Under the pieces are notes generated by a model, which worked only from the letters and a program-made list of their open reading frames with translations, made no database searches and had not been told where the DNA came from. From an uncultured Parabacteroides sp. (lineage in GTDB: Bacteria > Bacteroidota > Bacteroidia > Bacteroidales > Tannerellaceae), in assembly GCA_934718155.1 (NCBI GenBank), contig CAKUZF010000006.1, positions 1-64,000 of the forward strand: a stretch of 64,000 nucleotides of DNA, written 5' to 3'. How positions within the stretch are numbered: the stretch's first letter is position 1; every line of letters begins with the position of its first letter. Below are positions 8,456 to 17,079 of this stretch, one piece after another. The translations under genes and the position numbers were made by a program.

Positions 8456-9017
8456 CGTAGATCTTAACTTGTTTATATAGTTTTAGGCGTTTTTTCCCTG
8501 TTTTGATGTCTGCCAATAATTGGTCGAGCGCCGTCGATAGATCGTCTTTCTGGGCGACCAGTTGCGCCTCCATCTTCAGTAGGTTCTGTTGCTTGTCGTT
8601 GTCGTCGGTCTGGAGCAGAGCCCGGCGGATGTGATAGATGCGCAGGCAAAGCGTAGAGAGGCGGTCGAGCGCCCATCCGGGCGTCTCGGTGTTCAAGGGA
8701 GCCTCTTCGCTCATTTTGGAGGAGCGAAACATCTCAGCGATGATGTTATCAATCAGCTCCACCAGATCCTCCCGGTCTGTATTGAGCTTTTTGATGCGTC
8801 TCCACAGACGGGCTATATCGTCGGAGGATGTGCCTTGCCTACGGATCATGCTCTCTAAGTGCCATTGCACATTGTCGATCCAATTCTTCAGGTAGAGATA
8901 GAATTCGATACTATTCACGGCAAAGGGGTTGCGTAGCGGCGCATCCACGTTGTCGGTCACGTGGTAAGCACGAGTGGCTTGCTCAAAGATCCGATAGCAT
9001 TTTTCGCTGAAGTTCAT
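8436..9017 (-). CDS. DUF4254-family protein
   Basis: A 193-residue, largely helical protein resembling the DUF4254 family, which in Bacteroidota often sits beside lipopolysaccharide glycosyltransferase genes; its biochemical role is not established. Charged, heptad-like helices are visible (for instance the stretch from LWRRIKKLNTDREDLVEL and the C-terminal QLLADIKTGKKRLKLYKQ). There is no signal peptide. It is the first gene of the surface-glycan operon and has its own promoter box 40 bases upstream. Confidence 0.72.
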   Translation of the reverse strand: MNFSEKCYRIFEQATRAYHVTDNVDAPLRNPFAVNSIEFYLYLKNWIDNVQWHLESMIRRQGTSSDDIARLWRRIKKLNTDREDLVELIDNIIAEMFRSSKMSEEAPLNTETPGWALDRLSTLCLRIYHIRRALLQTDDNDKQQNLLKMEAQLVAQKDDLSTALDQLLADIKTGKKRLKLYKQVKIYDAIPYE

Positions 9018-9056
9018 ATAGCCTGCTTATTTTGTTTTATTTGCACTATTAGCCAA

Positions 9057-9064
9057 CAAATGTA
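9057..9064 (-). promoter_or_regulatory. -7 box for the surface-glycan operon
   Basis: TACATTTG on the minus strand, 40 bases before the DUF4254 start. Confidence 0.5.
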
Positions 9065-9130
9065 AGCTAAAAATCTGAGATATGGTGCGCTTCGGGTCGT
9101 TAAGTGCGGGCAGCGGTCGAATAGCGGGCA

Positions 9131-9166
9131 AAAAAAAGAGTTCGCCATCTACTGACGAACTCTTTT
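9131..9166 (-). terminator. secDF terminator
   Basis: AAAGAGTTCG (9135-9144) pairs with CGAACTCTTT (9156-9165) around an 11-base loop. Read on the minus strand it ends in a run of T, just past the secDF stop. Confidence 0.9.
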
Positions 9167-9190
9167 ATGTTGGAACCTGAATGGTCGAAA

Positions 9191-12100
9191 TTAGTTTGCC
9201 TCAGCTTCTGCGGCAGCATTCTTCTTGATCTTCTTCTTCTGCAACTCGTAAGCGATCGGGGTCGCAACGAACAAGGTAGAGAATGTACCTACGACGATAC
9301 CCAGCAAGATCGCGAACGTGAAGCTACGGATCGTGGCACCACCCAGGATGAAGATACACAACACAACCACCAAAGTCGTGATTGACGTATTCAACGTACG
9401 GCATAAGGTTGAGTTCAAGGCCTCGTTGATTACCTGGTAGCGGTCGCGCTTCGGATAGATCGCGATCACCTCACGAATACGGTCGAACACAACCACGGTA
9501 TCATTGATAGAGTAACCGATGATTGTCAAGATGGCCGCAATAAAGGTTTGATCCACCTCCATTGAGAACGGCAAGATCTTCCACAGCAGGGTGTAGAATG
9601 AGATGATACACAATGTTGTGGTGGCAACAGAAGCGAATGCACCGATTGAGAAAGAGATGTCGCTGAATCGGAGCAAAATGTAGGCTGCCATACAGATCAT
9701 AGAGAAGATAACGGCCAAGATAGCGGCGTTTTTGATGTCGTCGGCCATGCTCGGACCTACCTTCTGCGAGCTCTGAATGTATTGGTCGGTAAACTGTTCG
9801 AGTGTCGTGCCCTCGGGGAGCAAGCTCTTCACGCCCTCATACATTCTTGACTCGATCTCTTGATCGACGGTGGGGTCGCTATCCTCGATCTTGAAGTTGG
9901 TAGATACACGTACCTGATCGGCTGTACCAATCTGGATAACGCTGACCTTGCCATCCAATTGCGTATTCAACATGTCGCGTACCTCTTCGGTATGCACGCT
10001 GTTGTCGAAGCGAATTACGTAGTTACGGCCTCCTGTAAAGTCGATACCGTTGTTCAAACCGATAGTCGACATAGAGATCGCACCGGCGATGACGATGGCC
10101 AGCGGAATCAAATAACCCTTCTTACGCGCACCCAAAAAGTTTACGTGCGGGTTTGTCAAGAGGTCTTTCGTCACCGAAGTGGTGAATGTTACGTTCTTCA
10201 ATTTTTCCTTTGCCAACAGTGCCTCGTAAACGATACGTGTCAAGAAGACCGCGGTCAAGAAGTTCGCACCCAGACCAATGATCATGGTCGTGGCGAATCC
10301 ACGGATTGTACCTGTACCGAAGTAGAACAATACGACGCCCGTGATGATAGATGTCAAGTTAGAGTCGAAGATCGCAGAGAACGCGTTGCCGTAACCATCG
10401 GCGATAGCCTTGCTCAACGTCTTGCCTGCGCGCAACTCCTCTTTCGTACGCTCGTAGATCAACACGTTCGCATCGACCGCCATACCTAAGGTCAACACCA
10501 TACCGGCGATACCCGGCAATGTCAATACGGCCTGGAATGAGGCCAAGATACCCATGGTGAAGAAGATGTTCAAAACCAAAGCGCCATCGGCGATAAGACC
10601 CGGCACCATGCCATAGAACATACACATATAGACCATCAACAATACCAAGGCGATCACGAATGAAATCACACCGGCGTTGATTGCCTCCTGACCCAGTGAC
10701 GGACCGATCACGTCTTCTTGTACGATATGTACGGATGCGGCCATCTTACCAGACTTCAACACGTTGGCCAAGTCTTTTGCCTCCTCGGGGGTGAAGTTAC
10801 CCGTGATCTGAGAGCGGCCACCGGTAATCTCGTCGTTCACACGCGGAGCAGAGTAAACCATCTCGTCCAATACGATCGCTACCTGCTTACCGATATTCTC
10901 TTTCGTCAGGCGAGCCCATGCTTTAGCACCCTCGGCGTTCATCACCATGTTGACCATCTGCTCAGAACGACCGCCCTGCTGCATGAAGTCGGCGTTGGCA
11001 TCGGTAACCACGTCGCCACCCAGTGCGGGGCTACCATCACGGCTTGAAGTCTTCAACGCATACAGCTCGAAGTACTGCTCCTTCTCGTCGATTGCCTTCA
11101 CACCCCACTTCAAAGAGAGGTTACGAGGGAACAGGTCTTTCACCTGCTTGATGTTGAGATACTCATTGATCTTCTCCATGTCTTTTGCCATCGCAAGTCC
11201 GACTGTCGAACCCGGTGACAATTGACCGTTGTATTGGCTGATTTGCAGCAAAGCGAACAAGGGGTGCTGCTTTGCGAACTCTTCCATGCTTTGTGTTGCG
11301 GCGGCTGCCTCCTCGTCTTTCTGACCAATCTCGGCCAGCAGAGAATCGGCCTCGGTTGTGCCTTCAGCAGCGGCGGGCTTCACCTCGTTGGCTGCTTCGG
11401 CTGTCTTTGTAGAATCGGCCTCGGTCGCAGCCTCTTTGCTCAGCAGGCTTGCCAACATGTTGTCGGCCGCTACCAACTGCTGATAGATCTCGGGTAACGT
11501 ATAAGTCTCCCAAAACTCCAGGTTTGCGCTACCCTGCAACAGCTTACGTACACGCTCAGGCTCTTTCACACCCGGCAGCTCGACCAAGATACGGCCTGCT
11601 GTCTCCAATCGTTGGATGTTGGGCGAAACCACACCGAAGCGGTCGATACGTGTACGCAATACGTTGAATGAGTTGTCGATCGCACTCTGGAGCTCGTTCT
11701 TCAATACCGAAACCACCTGTGCGTCTGTGCTCTGAGGCGTAATCTTGTCTTTCAACTCAAACGTACTGAAAATAGAGGAAAGGCGAGCATTGCTATCCAA
11801 TGCCTTGTACTCGTCAGCGAAAAGGTCGATGAAGTTCTTGTTGCTTCCAGCTTGGTGGGCGTATGCCAAATCCAATGCCTTGTTGAAGTTCTCGTCTTTG
11901 TTGTTGTTCGACAATGAGCGGATCACGTCGGCCACGTTCAACTCCAATACAACGTTCATACCACCCTTCAGGTCAAGACCCAAGGTGATCTCCATTTCAC
12001 GACACTGCTTAAGCGTATAGCCTAACCAGACCTTCTGAGTAGATAACGAGTCCAAATAGGCACTCTCCTTCGCAGGATCTCCGGCGGCATACGCTTCTGC

Positions 12101-12202
12101 CTGACTGTTGTAGTGTCGTGTCACGAAGGAGAACGACAGGTAGAACAAGCAGACCAGCGTCAGCAATACCGCAAAGACTTTAACAAATCCTTTGTTTTGC
12201 AT
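9191..12202 (-). CDS. secDF: Protein translocase subunit SecDF (fused)
   Basis: A proton-driven partner of SecYEG that pulls secreted proteins across the inner membrane. At 1003 residues it is the fused SecD-SecF form usual in Bacteroidota. The SecD half has the first helix (residues ~5-28), LGLDLKGGMNVVLEL, a periplasmic region with an Ala/Glu-rich insert (about 260-310), and GMAVDANVLIYERTKEELR. The SecF half begins near residue 700 with NGIDFTGGRNYVIRF and contains GYSINDTVVVFDRIRE. The C-terminal tail is basic. It is monocistronic, with a promoter and a strong terminator of its own. Confidence 0.97.
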   Translation of the reverse strand: MQNKGFVKVFAVLLTLVCLFYLSFSFVTRHYNSQAEAYAAGDPAKESAYLDSLSTQKVWLGYTLKQCREMEITLGLDLKGGMNVVLELNVADVIRSLSNNNKDENFNKALDLAYAHQAGSNKNFIDLFADEYKALDSNARLSSIFSTFELKDKITPQSTDAQVVSVLKNELQSAIDNSFNVLRTRIDRFGVVSPNIQRLETAGRILVELPGVKEPERVRKLLQGSANLEFWETYTLPEIYQQLVAADNMLASLLSKEAATEADSTKTAEAANEVKPAAAEGTTEADSLLAEIGQKDEEAAAATQSMEEFAKQHPLFALLQISQYNGQLSPGSTVGLAMAKDMEKINEYLNIKQVKDLFPRNLSLKWGVKAIDEKEQYFELYALKTSSRDGSPALGGDVVTDANADFMQQGGRSEQMVNMVMNAEGAKAWARLTKENIGKQVAIVLDEMVYSAPRVNDEITGGRSQITGNFTPEEAKDLANVLKSGKMAASVHIVQEDVIGPSLGQEAINAGVISFVIALVLLMVYMCMFYGMVPGLIADGALVLNIFFTMGILASFQAVLTLPGIAGMVLTLGMAVDANVLIYERTKEELRAGKTLSKAIADGYGNAFSAIFDSNLTSIITGVVLFYFGTGTIRGFATTMIIGLGANFLTAVFLTRIVYEALLAKEKLKNVTFTTSVTKDLLTNPHVNFLGARKKGYLIPLAIVIAGAISMSTIGLNNGIDFTGGRNYVIRFDNSVHTEEVRDMLNTQLDGKVSVIQIGTADQVRVSTNFKIEDSDPTVDQEIESRMYEGVKSLLPEGTTLEQFTDQYIQSSQKVGPSMADDIKNAAILAVIFSMICMAAYILLRFSDISFSIGAFASVATTTLCIISFYTLLWKILPFSMEVDQTFIAAILTIIGYSINDTVVVFDRIREVIAIYPKRDRYQVINEALNSTLCRTLNTSITTLVVVLCIFILGGATIRSFTFAILLGIVVGTFSTLFVATPIAYELQKKKIKKNAAAEAEAN

Positions 12203-12256
12203 CTGATTCTATTGTTTTTGTTATTATATTATTGTATCTACGTTTTTAACAAGGTG

Positions 12257-12290
12257 CAAAGATAGACTTTTTTTCTTGTATAGACAGCAA
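12257..12290 (-). promoter_or_regulatory. secDF promoter
   Basis: TATCTTTG (12257-12264, minus strand) is a perfect -7 box. TTG at 12288-12290 lies 23 bases upstream, somewhat far. Confidence 0.6.
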
Positions 12291-12350
12291 TGCGGGTATT
12301 TATTTGACACTCGCAGAGCTAATTTCGCTTTAGGATTGGGTTCCGGCAAT

Positions 12351-13448
12351 CTATTTCAGGAGGAAGATGCTCCAGATGGGATAATGGTCGGAGTAGTCCA
12401 CTTTGTCGATTTGACAAGCCAGCGCTTCCATGTTGCGGGAATAGAGGATATGGTCGATCTTAAACCAAAAGAAGTTTTGGTTGTAGGTGACACCTATGCC
12501 GTTGCCTGCTTCGGAGAAGGCATCCTTCAAGTCGCCCTGGATTTTACGATGGGCGTATGAGATGGGGGTGTCGTTGAAGTCGCCACACACCAGCAGGTAG
12601 TCGCTCTTGATCTTTTGGATGAACTGGCTTAATGCGTCGGCTTGTTGGGCGCGTTTGCGGTAGGCTGTGCCCAGCTTCTGCTGCACGGTTCCTTTCAGAT
12701 TGTCGAATTCCTCTGATCCTAATGTCTTTATGAATGAGGTGTAACGGCTTTTGTCTTCGGATGTTAGCTTAAATGACTCCAAATGGTTGTTGACCAAGGC
12801 GAGTGTTTTCCCCTTGATCTTAATCAGGTGGTAGGATGAGCCATTCGCATCGGAAGGATAGTTGATTCGTTTTGATTTCTGGATGGGATATTTCGAGAAG
12901 ACCGCAATGGAGTGGCTGGGGCGTTTGGGTGTTCCCAGCCGCACTACCACATGATAGGGGTACATTTTCAATGCGTCGTACACCTTCTTCTCGGTCAATC
13001 GTTTGCCCGACTTGGCTGCATTATACTCTTGTAGGCAGACGATGTCGGCTTGCGAATGGATGATGTATTCCAAGATGGGATTGGGCGCTTCGGGCGTGTG
13101 ATCCTTGTAGGCAAATCCCATGATGTTATAGGTCAGTACCTTTAGTGTGTTCTCAGTTGGTATCTCCTTCTCGAAGTGTAAGGGGAAATAGTTGCGAAGG
13201 GGAATCCAGCAGAAGGCAACAACCAGCAGGTTGTAGAGGAAGAACTTCAGCTCCTTCGCGAAGACCCAATAGAGCAAGAAGCAGCCCATGATGAGGCAGA
13301 TGAAGGGGAAGGCCAGTCCTAAGTAAGAGAAGAATAGGCTCGTGCTGGGGGCGACTCGGTCTGAATAGGCCGAAGCTATCCAAACGACAGCGGCTACTGC
13401 GTTGGCGGTTGCTATGGGGATGTTCAGAAAGAGTCGGAGTAGCTTCAT
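12351..13448 (-). CDS. Membrane-anchored endonuclease/exonuclease/phosphatase-family protein
   Basis: The 365-residue protein has three N-terminal membrane segments (about 10-28, 38-60, 68-85) and then an EEP metal-dependent hydrolase domain. LKVLTYNIMGF, VCLQEYN, VNNHLE, VCGDFND and SDHYPIW (His355) are the usual metal and catalytic motifs of this fold, which includes DNase I-like nucleases and phosphodiesterases. The catalytic domain would lie outside the inner membrane. It starts six bases after the rhomboid gene, so the three genes form an operon. The substrate is unknown. Confidence 0.85.
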   Translation of the reverse strand: MKLLRLFLNIPIATANAVAAVVWIASAYSDRVAPSTSLFFSYLGLAFPFICLIMGCFLLYWVFAKELKFFLYNLLVVAFCWIPLRNYFPLHFEKEIPTENTLKVLTYNIMGFAYKDHTPEAPNPILEYIIHSQADIVCLQEYNAAKSGKRLTEKKVYDALKMYPYHVVVRLGTPKRPSHSIAVFSKYPIQKSKRINYPSDANGSSYHLIKIKGKTLALVNNHLESFKLTSEDKSRYTSFIKTLGSEEFDNLKGTVQQKLGTAYRKRAQQADALSQFIQKIKSDYLLVCGDFNDTPISYAHRKIQGDLKDAFSEAGNGIGVTYNQNFFWFKIDHILYSRNMEALACQIDKVDYSDHYPIWSIFLLK

Positions 13449-13454
13449 TGCCTT

Positions 13455-14336
13455 TTACTTTTTGCTGGCATCAAACAGCTGTTTCTTCTCATTGGCCGAC
13501 AGACTGCCATATCCCGAACGTTTCAGCTTGTCTAAGATGGCGTCTAAGTCGGCCGCCTCTTGCTGCTTGCGTGCGTTATAATCCCAGTCTTTGTTGCTGC
13601 GTCCTCCGTAGGTGACTGTCATTTTGGGCTTTCGTTTGCGCAGGTTCACGATCTTGTCGATGAGGCGGTTGATAGGGGCGGTCAGGTCGCGGCCTTGCGT
13701 ATAGCGAGAAGCGAACCAGATGCCCAATAGGGCTCCTCCGATATGGGCCAGGTGTCCACCCGCATTGTCTGACGTCATGGCTAAGAAGTCGATGAGCAGG
13801 GTGAAGAGAGCCAAATAGATCAGCTTGATTCGCCCAATAAGTAACAGGTTGACCTCTATCTCTTTTTGGTAGAAAGAGATAGCGAACACAATCGCCATGA
13901 CCGAGGCCGAAGCTCCCATCAGATAGCTGAAGCTGGCCTCTTCGCGGAAATAGGGGAACAGGTTGTAGCCTGCCACGAAGAAGAGGGCTCCCGCCAAACC
14001 TCCCAACAGGTAGAGCCCGCCCAGTTGCCGCTCGTTGAAGTATCGCAGGAACAGGTTGCCAAACCAGTAGAGCCATAGCATATTGAAGAGAATATGTATG
14101 AAGTCGTAATGGGTGAACATGTAGGTGATGAGTGTCCAAGGACGAACCAGCAGCAGTTCGAGCGACGAGGGAAGCTGCAGGTAAAGCAACACGGGGAGGT
14201 CGTCCCACCGGAACAGCATCAGGACAACGCCGATCAAACGGACGAGAATAAACAGCCCGATGTTGATGAACAACAGCTTTTTTAAGATACCTCCATTCTC
14301 AAAGCTATGTTTGAGATTAGTAATAAAAGTGTCCAT
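13455..14336 (-). CDS. Rhomboid-family intramembrane serine protease
   Basis: Cleaves transmembrane helices inside the bilayer. The 293-residue protein has about six hydrophobic helices. The catalytic serine is Ser143 in MGASASVM (GxSx) and the catalytic histidine His198 in HLAHIGG; HILFNMLWLYWFG supplies the HxxxN segment. A cytoplasmic C-terminal tail of about 80 residues is rich in Lys, Arg, Asp and Leu. Its start overlaps the preceding rhomboid gene by 20 bases, indicating translational coupling. Confidence 0.9.
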   Translation of the reverse strand: MDTFITNLKHSFENGGILKKLLFINIGLFILVRLIGVVLMLFRWDDLPVLLYLQLPSSLELLLVRPWTLITYMFTHYDFIHILFNMLWLYWFGNLFLRYFNERQLGGLYLLGGLAGALFFVAGYNLFPYFREEASFSYLMGASASVMAIVFAISFYQKEIEVNLLLIGRIKLIYLALFTLLIDFLAMTSDNAGGHLAHIGGALLGIWFASRYTQGRDLTAPINRLIDKIVNLRKRKPKMTVTYGGRSNKDWDYNARKQQEAADLDAILDKLKRSGYGSLSANEKKQLFDASKK

Positions 14337-15036
14337 TTGTCTTATCTTTCTTTTTCCAATAACGCATCAGGAAATAGCCAAACAGCATACCGCCTAAGTG
14401 GGCAAAGTGCGCCACGTCGTCGCCACCAAAGCTGGCTACACCCATAAACAGCTCCGCTAATCCGTAGAAGACGACAAAGTATTTCGCCTTGATCGGGATG
14501 GGGATGAACATGAGGTAGAGCGGGATGTCGGGGAAGGTCATGGCAAAAGCCAGCAAGATGCCGAACACCGCCCCCGAGGCTCCAATTGTCACGAAATAGT
14601 TCAGGTATTCGCTTTTGGTAATGACCTTTACGCCGTTCAGGTTGATCAGGTCTTGGCTCGCCGTGAGCACGTCGCTCAGGTTATACATCCAAATCGCCTC
14701 TTGGATGAGGCCGGCGCCAATACCCGTCACTAAATAGAATGTCAGGAAGCGTTTAGGTCCCCACACATTCTCGAGCACACGGCCAAACATATACACGGCG
14801 AACATGTTGAAAAACACATGTCCGAAGGAGCGTGTGTCGTGCATGAACATATACGTAAAGAGCTGATAGGCCTTGAAATCGGTTGCCCCGGGGACGTGAA
14901 GCCCCAGTAAGTCCACCAAGTCGATGCCTATCTTGGGGAGGGAGAGGCTCGCTACCCAAAACAATAAGTTGATGATGATAAGATTTTTAGTTACCGTAGG
15001 AATGGTACTCAAGAAACCTCCGTTTGTCTGATTCAT
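14317..15036 (-). CDS. Rhomboid-family intramembrane serine protease
   Basis: A second rhomboid of 239 residues, shorter than its neighbour and without the long C-terminal tail. Catalytic Ser154 lies in GASGAVFG and His213 in AHLGG; GHVFFNMFAVYMFG gives the HxxxN motif. The first gene of the operon, with a promoter box 26 bases upstream. Pairs of adjacent rhomboids are seen in Bacteroidales genomes; substrates are not known. Confidence 0.92.
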   Translation of the reverse strand: MNQTNGGFLSTIPTVTKNLIIINLLFWVASLSLPKIGIDLVDLLGLHVPGATDFKAYQLFTYMFMHDTRSFGHVFFNMFAVYMFGRVLENVWGPKRFLTFYLVTGIGAGLIQEAIWMYNLSDVLTASQDLINLNGVKVITKSEYLNYFVTIGASGAVFGILLAFAMTFPDIPLYLMFIPIPIKAKYFVVFYGLAELFMGVASFGGDDVAHFAHLGGMLFGYFLMRYWKKKDKTNGHFYY

Positions 15037-15061
15037 CTGCTATAACTATCTATTTTGTTGG

Positions 15062-15069
15062 CAAAGGTA
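15062..15069 (-). promoter_or_regulatory. -7 box for the rhomboid operon
   Basis: TACCTTTG on the minus strand, 26 bases before the first rhomboid start codon. Confidence 0.55.
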
Positions 15070-15151
15070 GCGATATTTGCGGCTCTTCTCGCTCTATTTT
15101 TGCTAAAACATGCTCATAGGTTCAAAAAACGCTTAATCCAAGTTTTTTATG

Positions 15152-15159
15152 TACCTTCG
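15152..15159 (+). promoter_or_regulatory. -7 box for argS
   Basis: TACCTTCG, one change from TAnnTTTG, 37 bases before the argS start. Confidence 0.45.
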
Positions 15160-15196
15160 CGCTAAGAAGAAACAAACATCCTATTAAAGAAAAATT

Positions 15197-16990
15197 ATGG
15201 TCATCGAACAACAGATTACCAAGGCTATCATAGCCGGAATTAAAGAGCTGTATGGAGCGGACGTAACCGCCAATCAAGTACAGTTGCAAAAAACAAAGAA
15301 GGAGTTCAAGGGACACCTCACATTGGTCGTTTTCCCGTTCCTTCGTCAGTCTAAGAAATCACCTGAGCAAACAGCGCAGGAGATCGGAGCTTATTTGGTG
15401 GCAAACGAACCTGCGGTAGCGGAGTTCAACGTGATCAAGGGCTTCTTGAACCTGACTGTGGCTTCTGCTTGCTGGATTGATCTGCTAAATGGCATTGCGG
15501 CTCAGCCTACCTATGGATTGGTGCCTGTAACCGACCAGTCGCCCTTGATCATGATCGAGTACTCTTCGCCGAATACGAACAAACCGCTCCATTTGGGCCA
15601 CGTGCGCAATAACCTCTTGGGCTATAGCTTGTCTAAAATCCTCTATGCGAATGGCAACCGAATCGTGAAGACGAATATCGTGAACGATAGAGGCATCCAT
15701 ATCTGTAAGTCGATGCTGGCTTGGCAGAAATGGGGCAATGGCGCTACACCCGAATCTACGGGTAAGAAGGGCGACCACTTGATTGGCGACTTTTACGTGC
15801 TGTTTAGCAATAAACTGAAAGAGGAGACCAAGGCGCTCGAGGAGAAGGGCCTGAGCAAGGAGGAGGCCGAAGCGCAATCGCCCTTGATGGCTGAGGCACG
15901 CGAGATGTTGCGCAAATGGGAGGCTGGCGATCCGGAAGTACGTGCTTTGTGGGAGATGATGAATAATTGGGTCTATGCCGGTTTTGACGAGACCTACAAG
16001 ATGATGGGTGTGGACTTCGACAAGATCTACTACGAGTCGCAAACCTATCTGGAGGGAAAGAAGAAGGTGCTCGAAGGTTTGGAAAAGGGCATTTTCTATC
16101 GCCGTGAGGATGGCTCGGTATGGGCAAACCTCACGCAGGATGGTTTGGATGAGAAACTTCTGCTTCGTCAGGATGGCACCTCGGTCTATATGACCCAGGA
16201 TATCGGTACGGCGAAGTTGCGCTTCGACGACTATCCGATCAATAAGATGATCTACGTGGTAGGCAATGAGCAAAACTACCACTTCCAGGTGCTCTCTATC
16301 CTGTTGGATAAATTGGGCTTCGAGTTTGGTAAGGGCTTGGTTCACTTCTCTTATGGTATGGTTGAGCTGCCTGAAGGTAAGATGAAGAGCCGCGAGGGAA
16401 CCGTGGTGGATGCCGACGATTTGATGGCCGAGATGATTCAGACCGCTCGTGAGACTTCTCAGGAGTTAGGCAAGCTTGACGAGATGAGCGAGGCAGAGGC
16501 CGAGAACATCGCTCGTATTGTAGGTCTGGGCGCTTTGAAATACTTCATCTTGAAGGTGGATCCGCGCAAGAATATGACCTTCAATCCGAAAGAGTCTATC
16601 GACTTCAATGGTAATACGGGGCCTTTCATTCAGTACACCTACGCACGTATCTGCTCTGTATTGCGCAAGGCGGCCGATCAAGGCATTGCGTTGCCCGAGC
16701 AGTTGCCGCTCAACTTTACGATCTCAGAGAAGGAGGAGAATCTGATTCAGATGATCTCCGATTATGCGGAGGTGGTGAAAGAGGCCGGCAAACTGTATAG
16801 CCCGGCTTGCATAGCTAATTATACCTACGATTTGGTGAAGGAGTACAACCAGTTCTATCACGACTTCTCTATCCTTCGGGAGGAGAATGAGCAGCTGAAG
16901 CAGTTCCGTTTGGTGCTTTCGGCCAATGTGGCTAAGGTGGTAAAGTCTGCCATGTCGCTGCTGGGCATTGAGGTGCCTGAGCGCATGTAA
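15197..16990 (+). CDS. argS: Arginyl-tRNA synthetase
   Basis: Charges tRNA-Arg with arginine. The 597-residue class I enzyme has the N-terminal Add-1 domain (about 1-110), the HIGH motif as HLGH (His132-His135) within SSPNTNKPLHLGHVRNN, a KMSK-like GKMKSREG loop, and a C-terminal helical anticodon-binding domain (about 480-597). Length and motifs are normal. It is transcribed alone and followed by a strong hairpin. Confidence 0.97.
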   Translation: MVIEQQITKAIIAGIKELYGADVTANQVQLQKTKKEFKGHLTLVVFPFLRQSKKSPEQTAQEIGAYLVANEPAVAEFNVIKGFLNLTVASACWIDLLNGIAAQPTYGLVPVTDQSPLIMIEYSSPNTNKPLHLGHVRNNLLGYSLSKILYANGNRIVKTNIVNDRGIHICKSMLAWQKWGNGATPESTGKKGDHLIGDFYVLFSNKLKEETKALEEKGLSKEEAEAQSPLMAEAREMLRKWEAGDPEVRALWEMMNNWVYAGFDETYKMMGVDFDKIYYESQTYLEGKKKVLEGLEKGIFYRREDGSVWANLTQDGLDEKLLLRQDGTSVYMTQDIGTAKLRFDDYPINKMIYVVGNEQNYHFQVLSILLDKLGFEFGKGLVHFSYGMVELPEGKMKSREGTVVDADDLMAEMIQTARETSQELGKLDEMSEAEAENIARIVGLGALKYFILKVDPRKNMTFNPKESIDFNGNTGPFIQYTYARICSVLRKAADQGIALPEQLPLNFTISEKEENLIQMISDYAEVVKEAGKLYSPACIANYTYDLVKEYNQFYHDFSILREENEQLKQFRLVLSANVAKVVKSAMSLLGIEVPERM

Positions 16991-17014
16991 GCAGGCTACT
17001 CCTCATTACATGAT

Positions 17015-17055
17015 AAAAAAGCCGGTGCCTTCTTGATGTAGGCATCGGCTTTTTC
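17015..17055. terminator. Bidirectional terminator between argS and the isomerase-like gene
   Basis: GCCGGTGCCT (17021-17030) pairs with AGGCATCGGC (17040-17049) with one G-T pair, flanked by A and T runs on both sides. Confidence 0.9.
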
Positions 17056-17079
17056 TATGCATGATGAAGTAATGATAGT

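Noticed and set aside
15485..16345. 286-codon antisense frame within argS
   Set aside because: Codon shadow of argS; no motifs and no promoter box.
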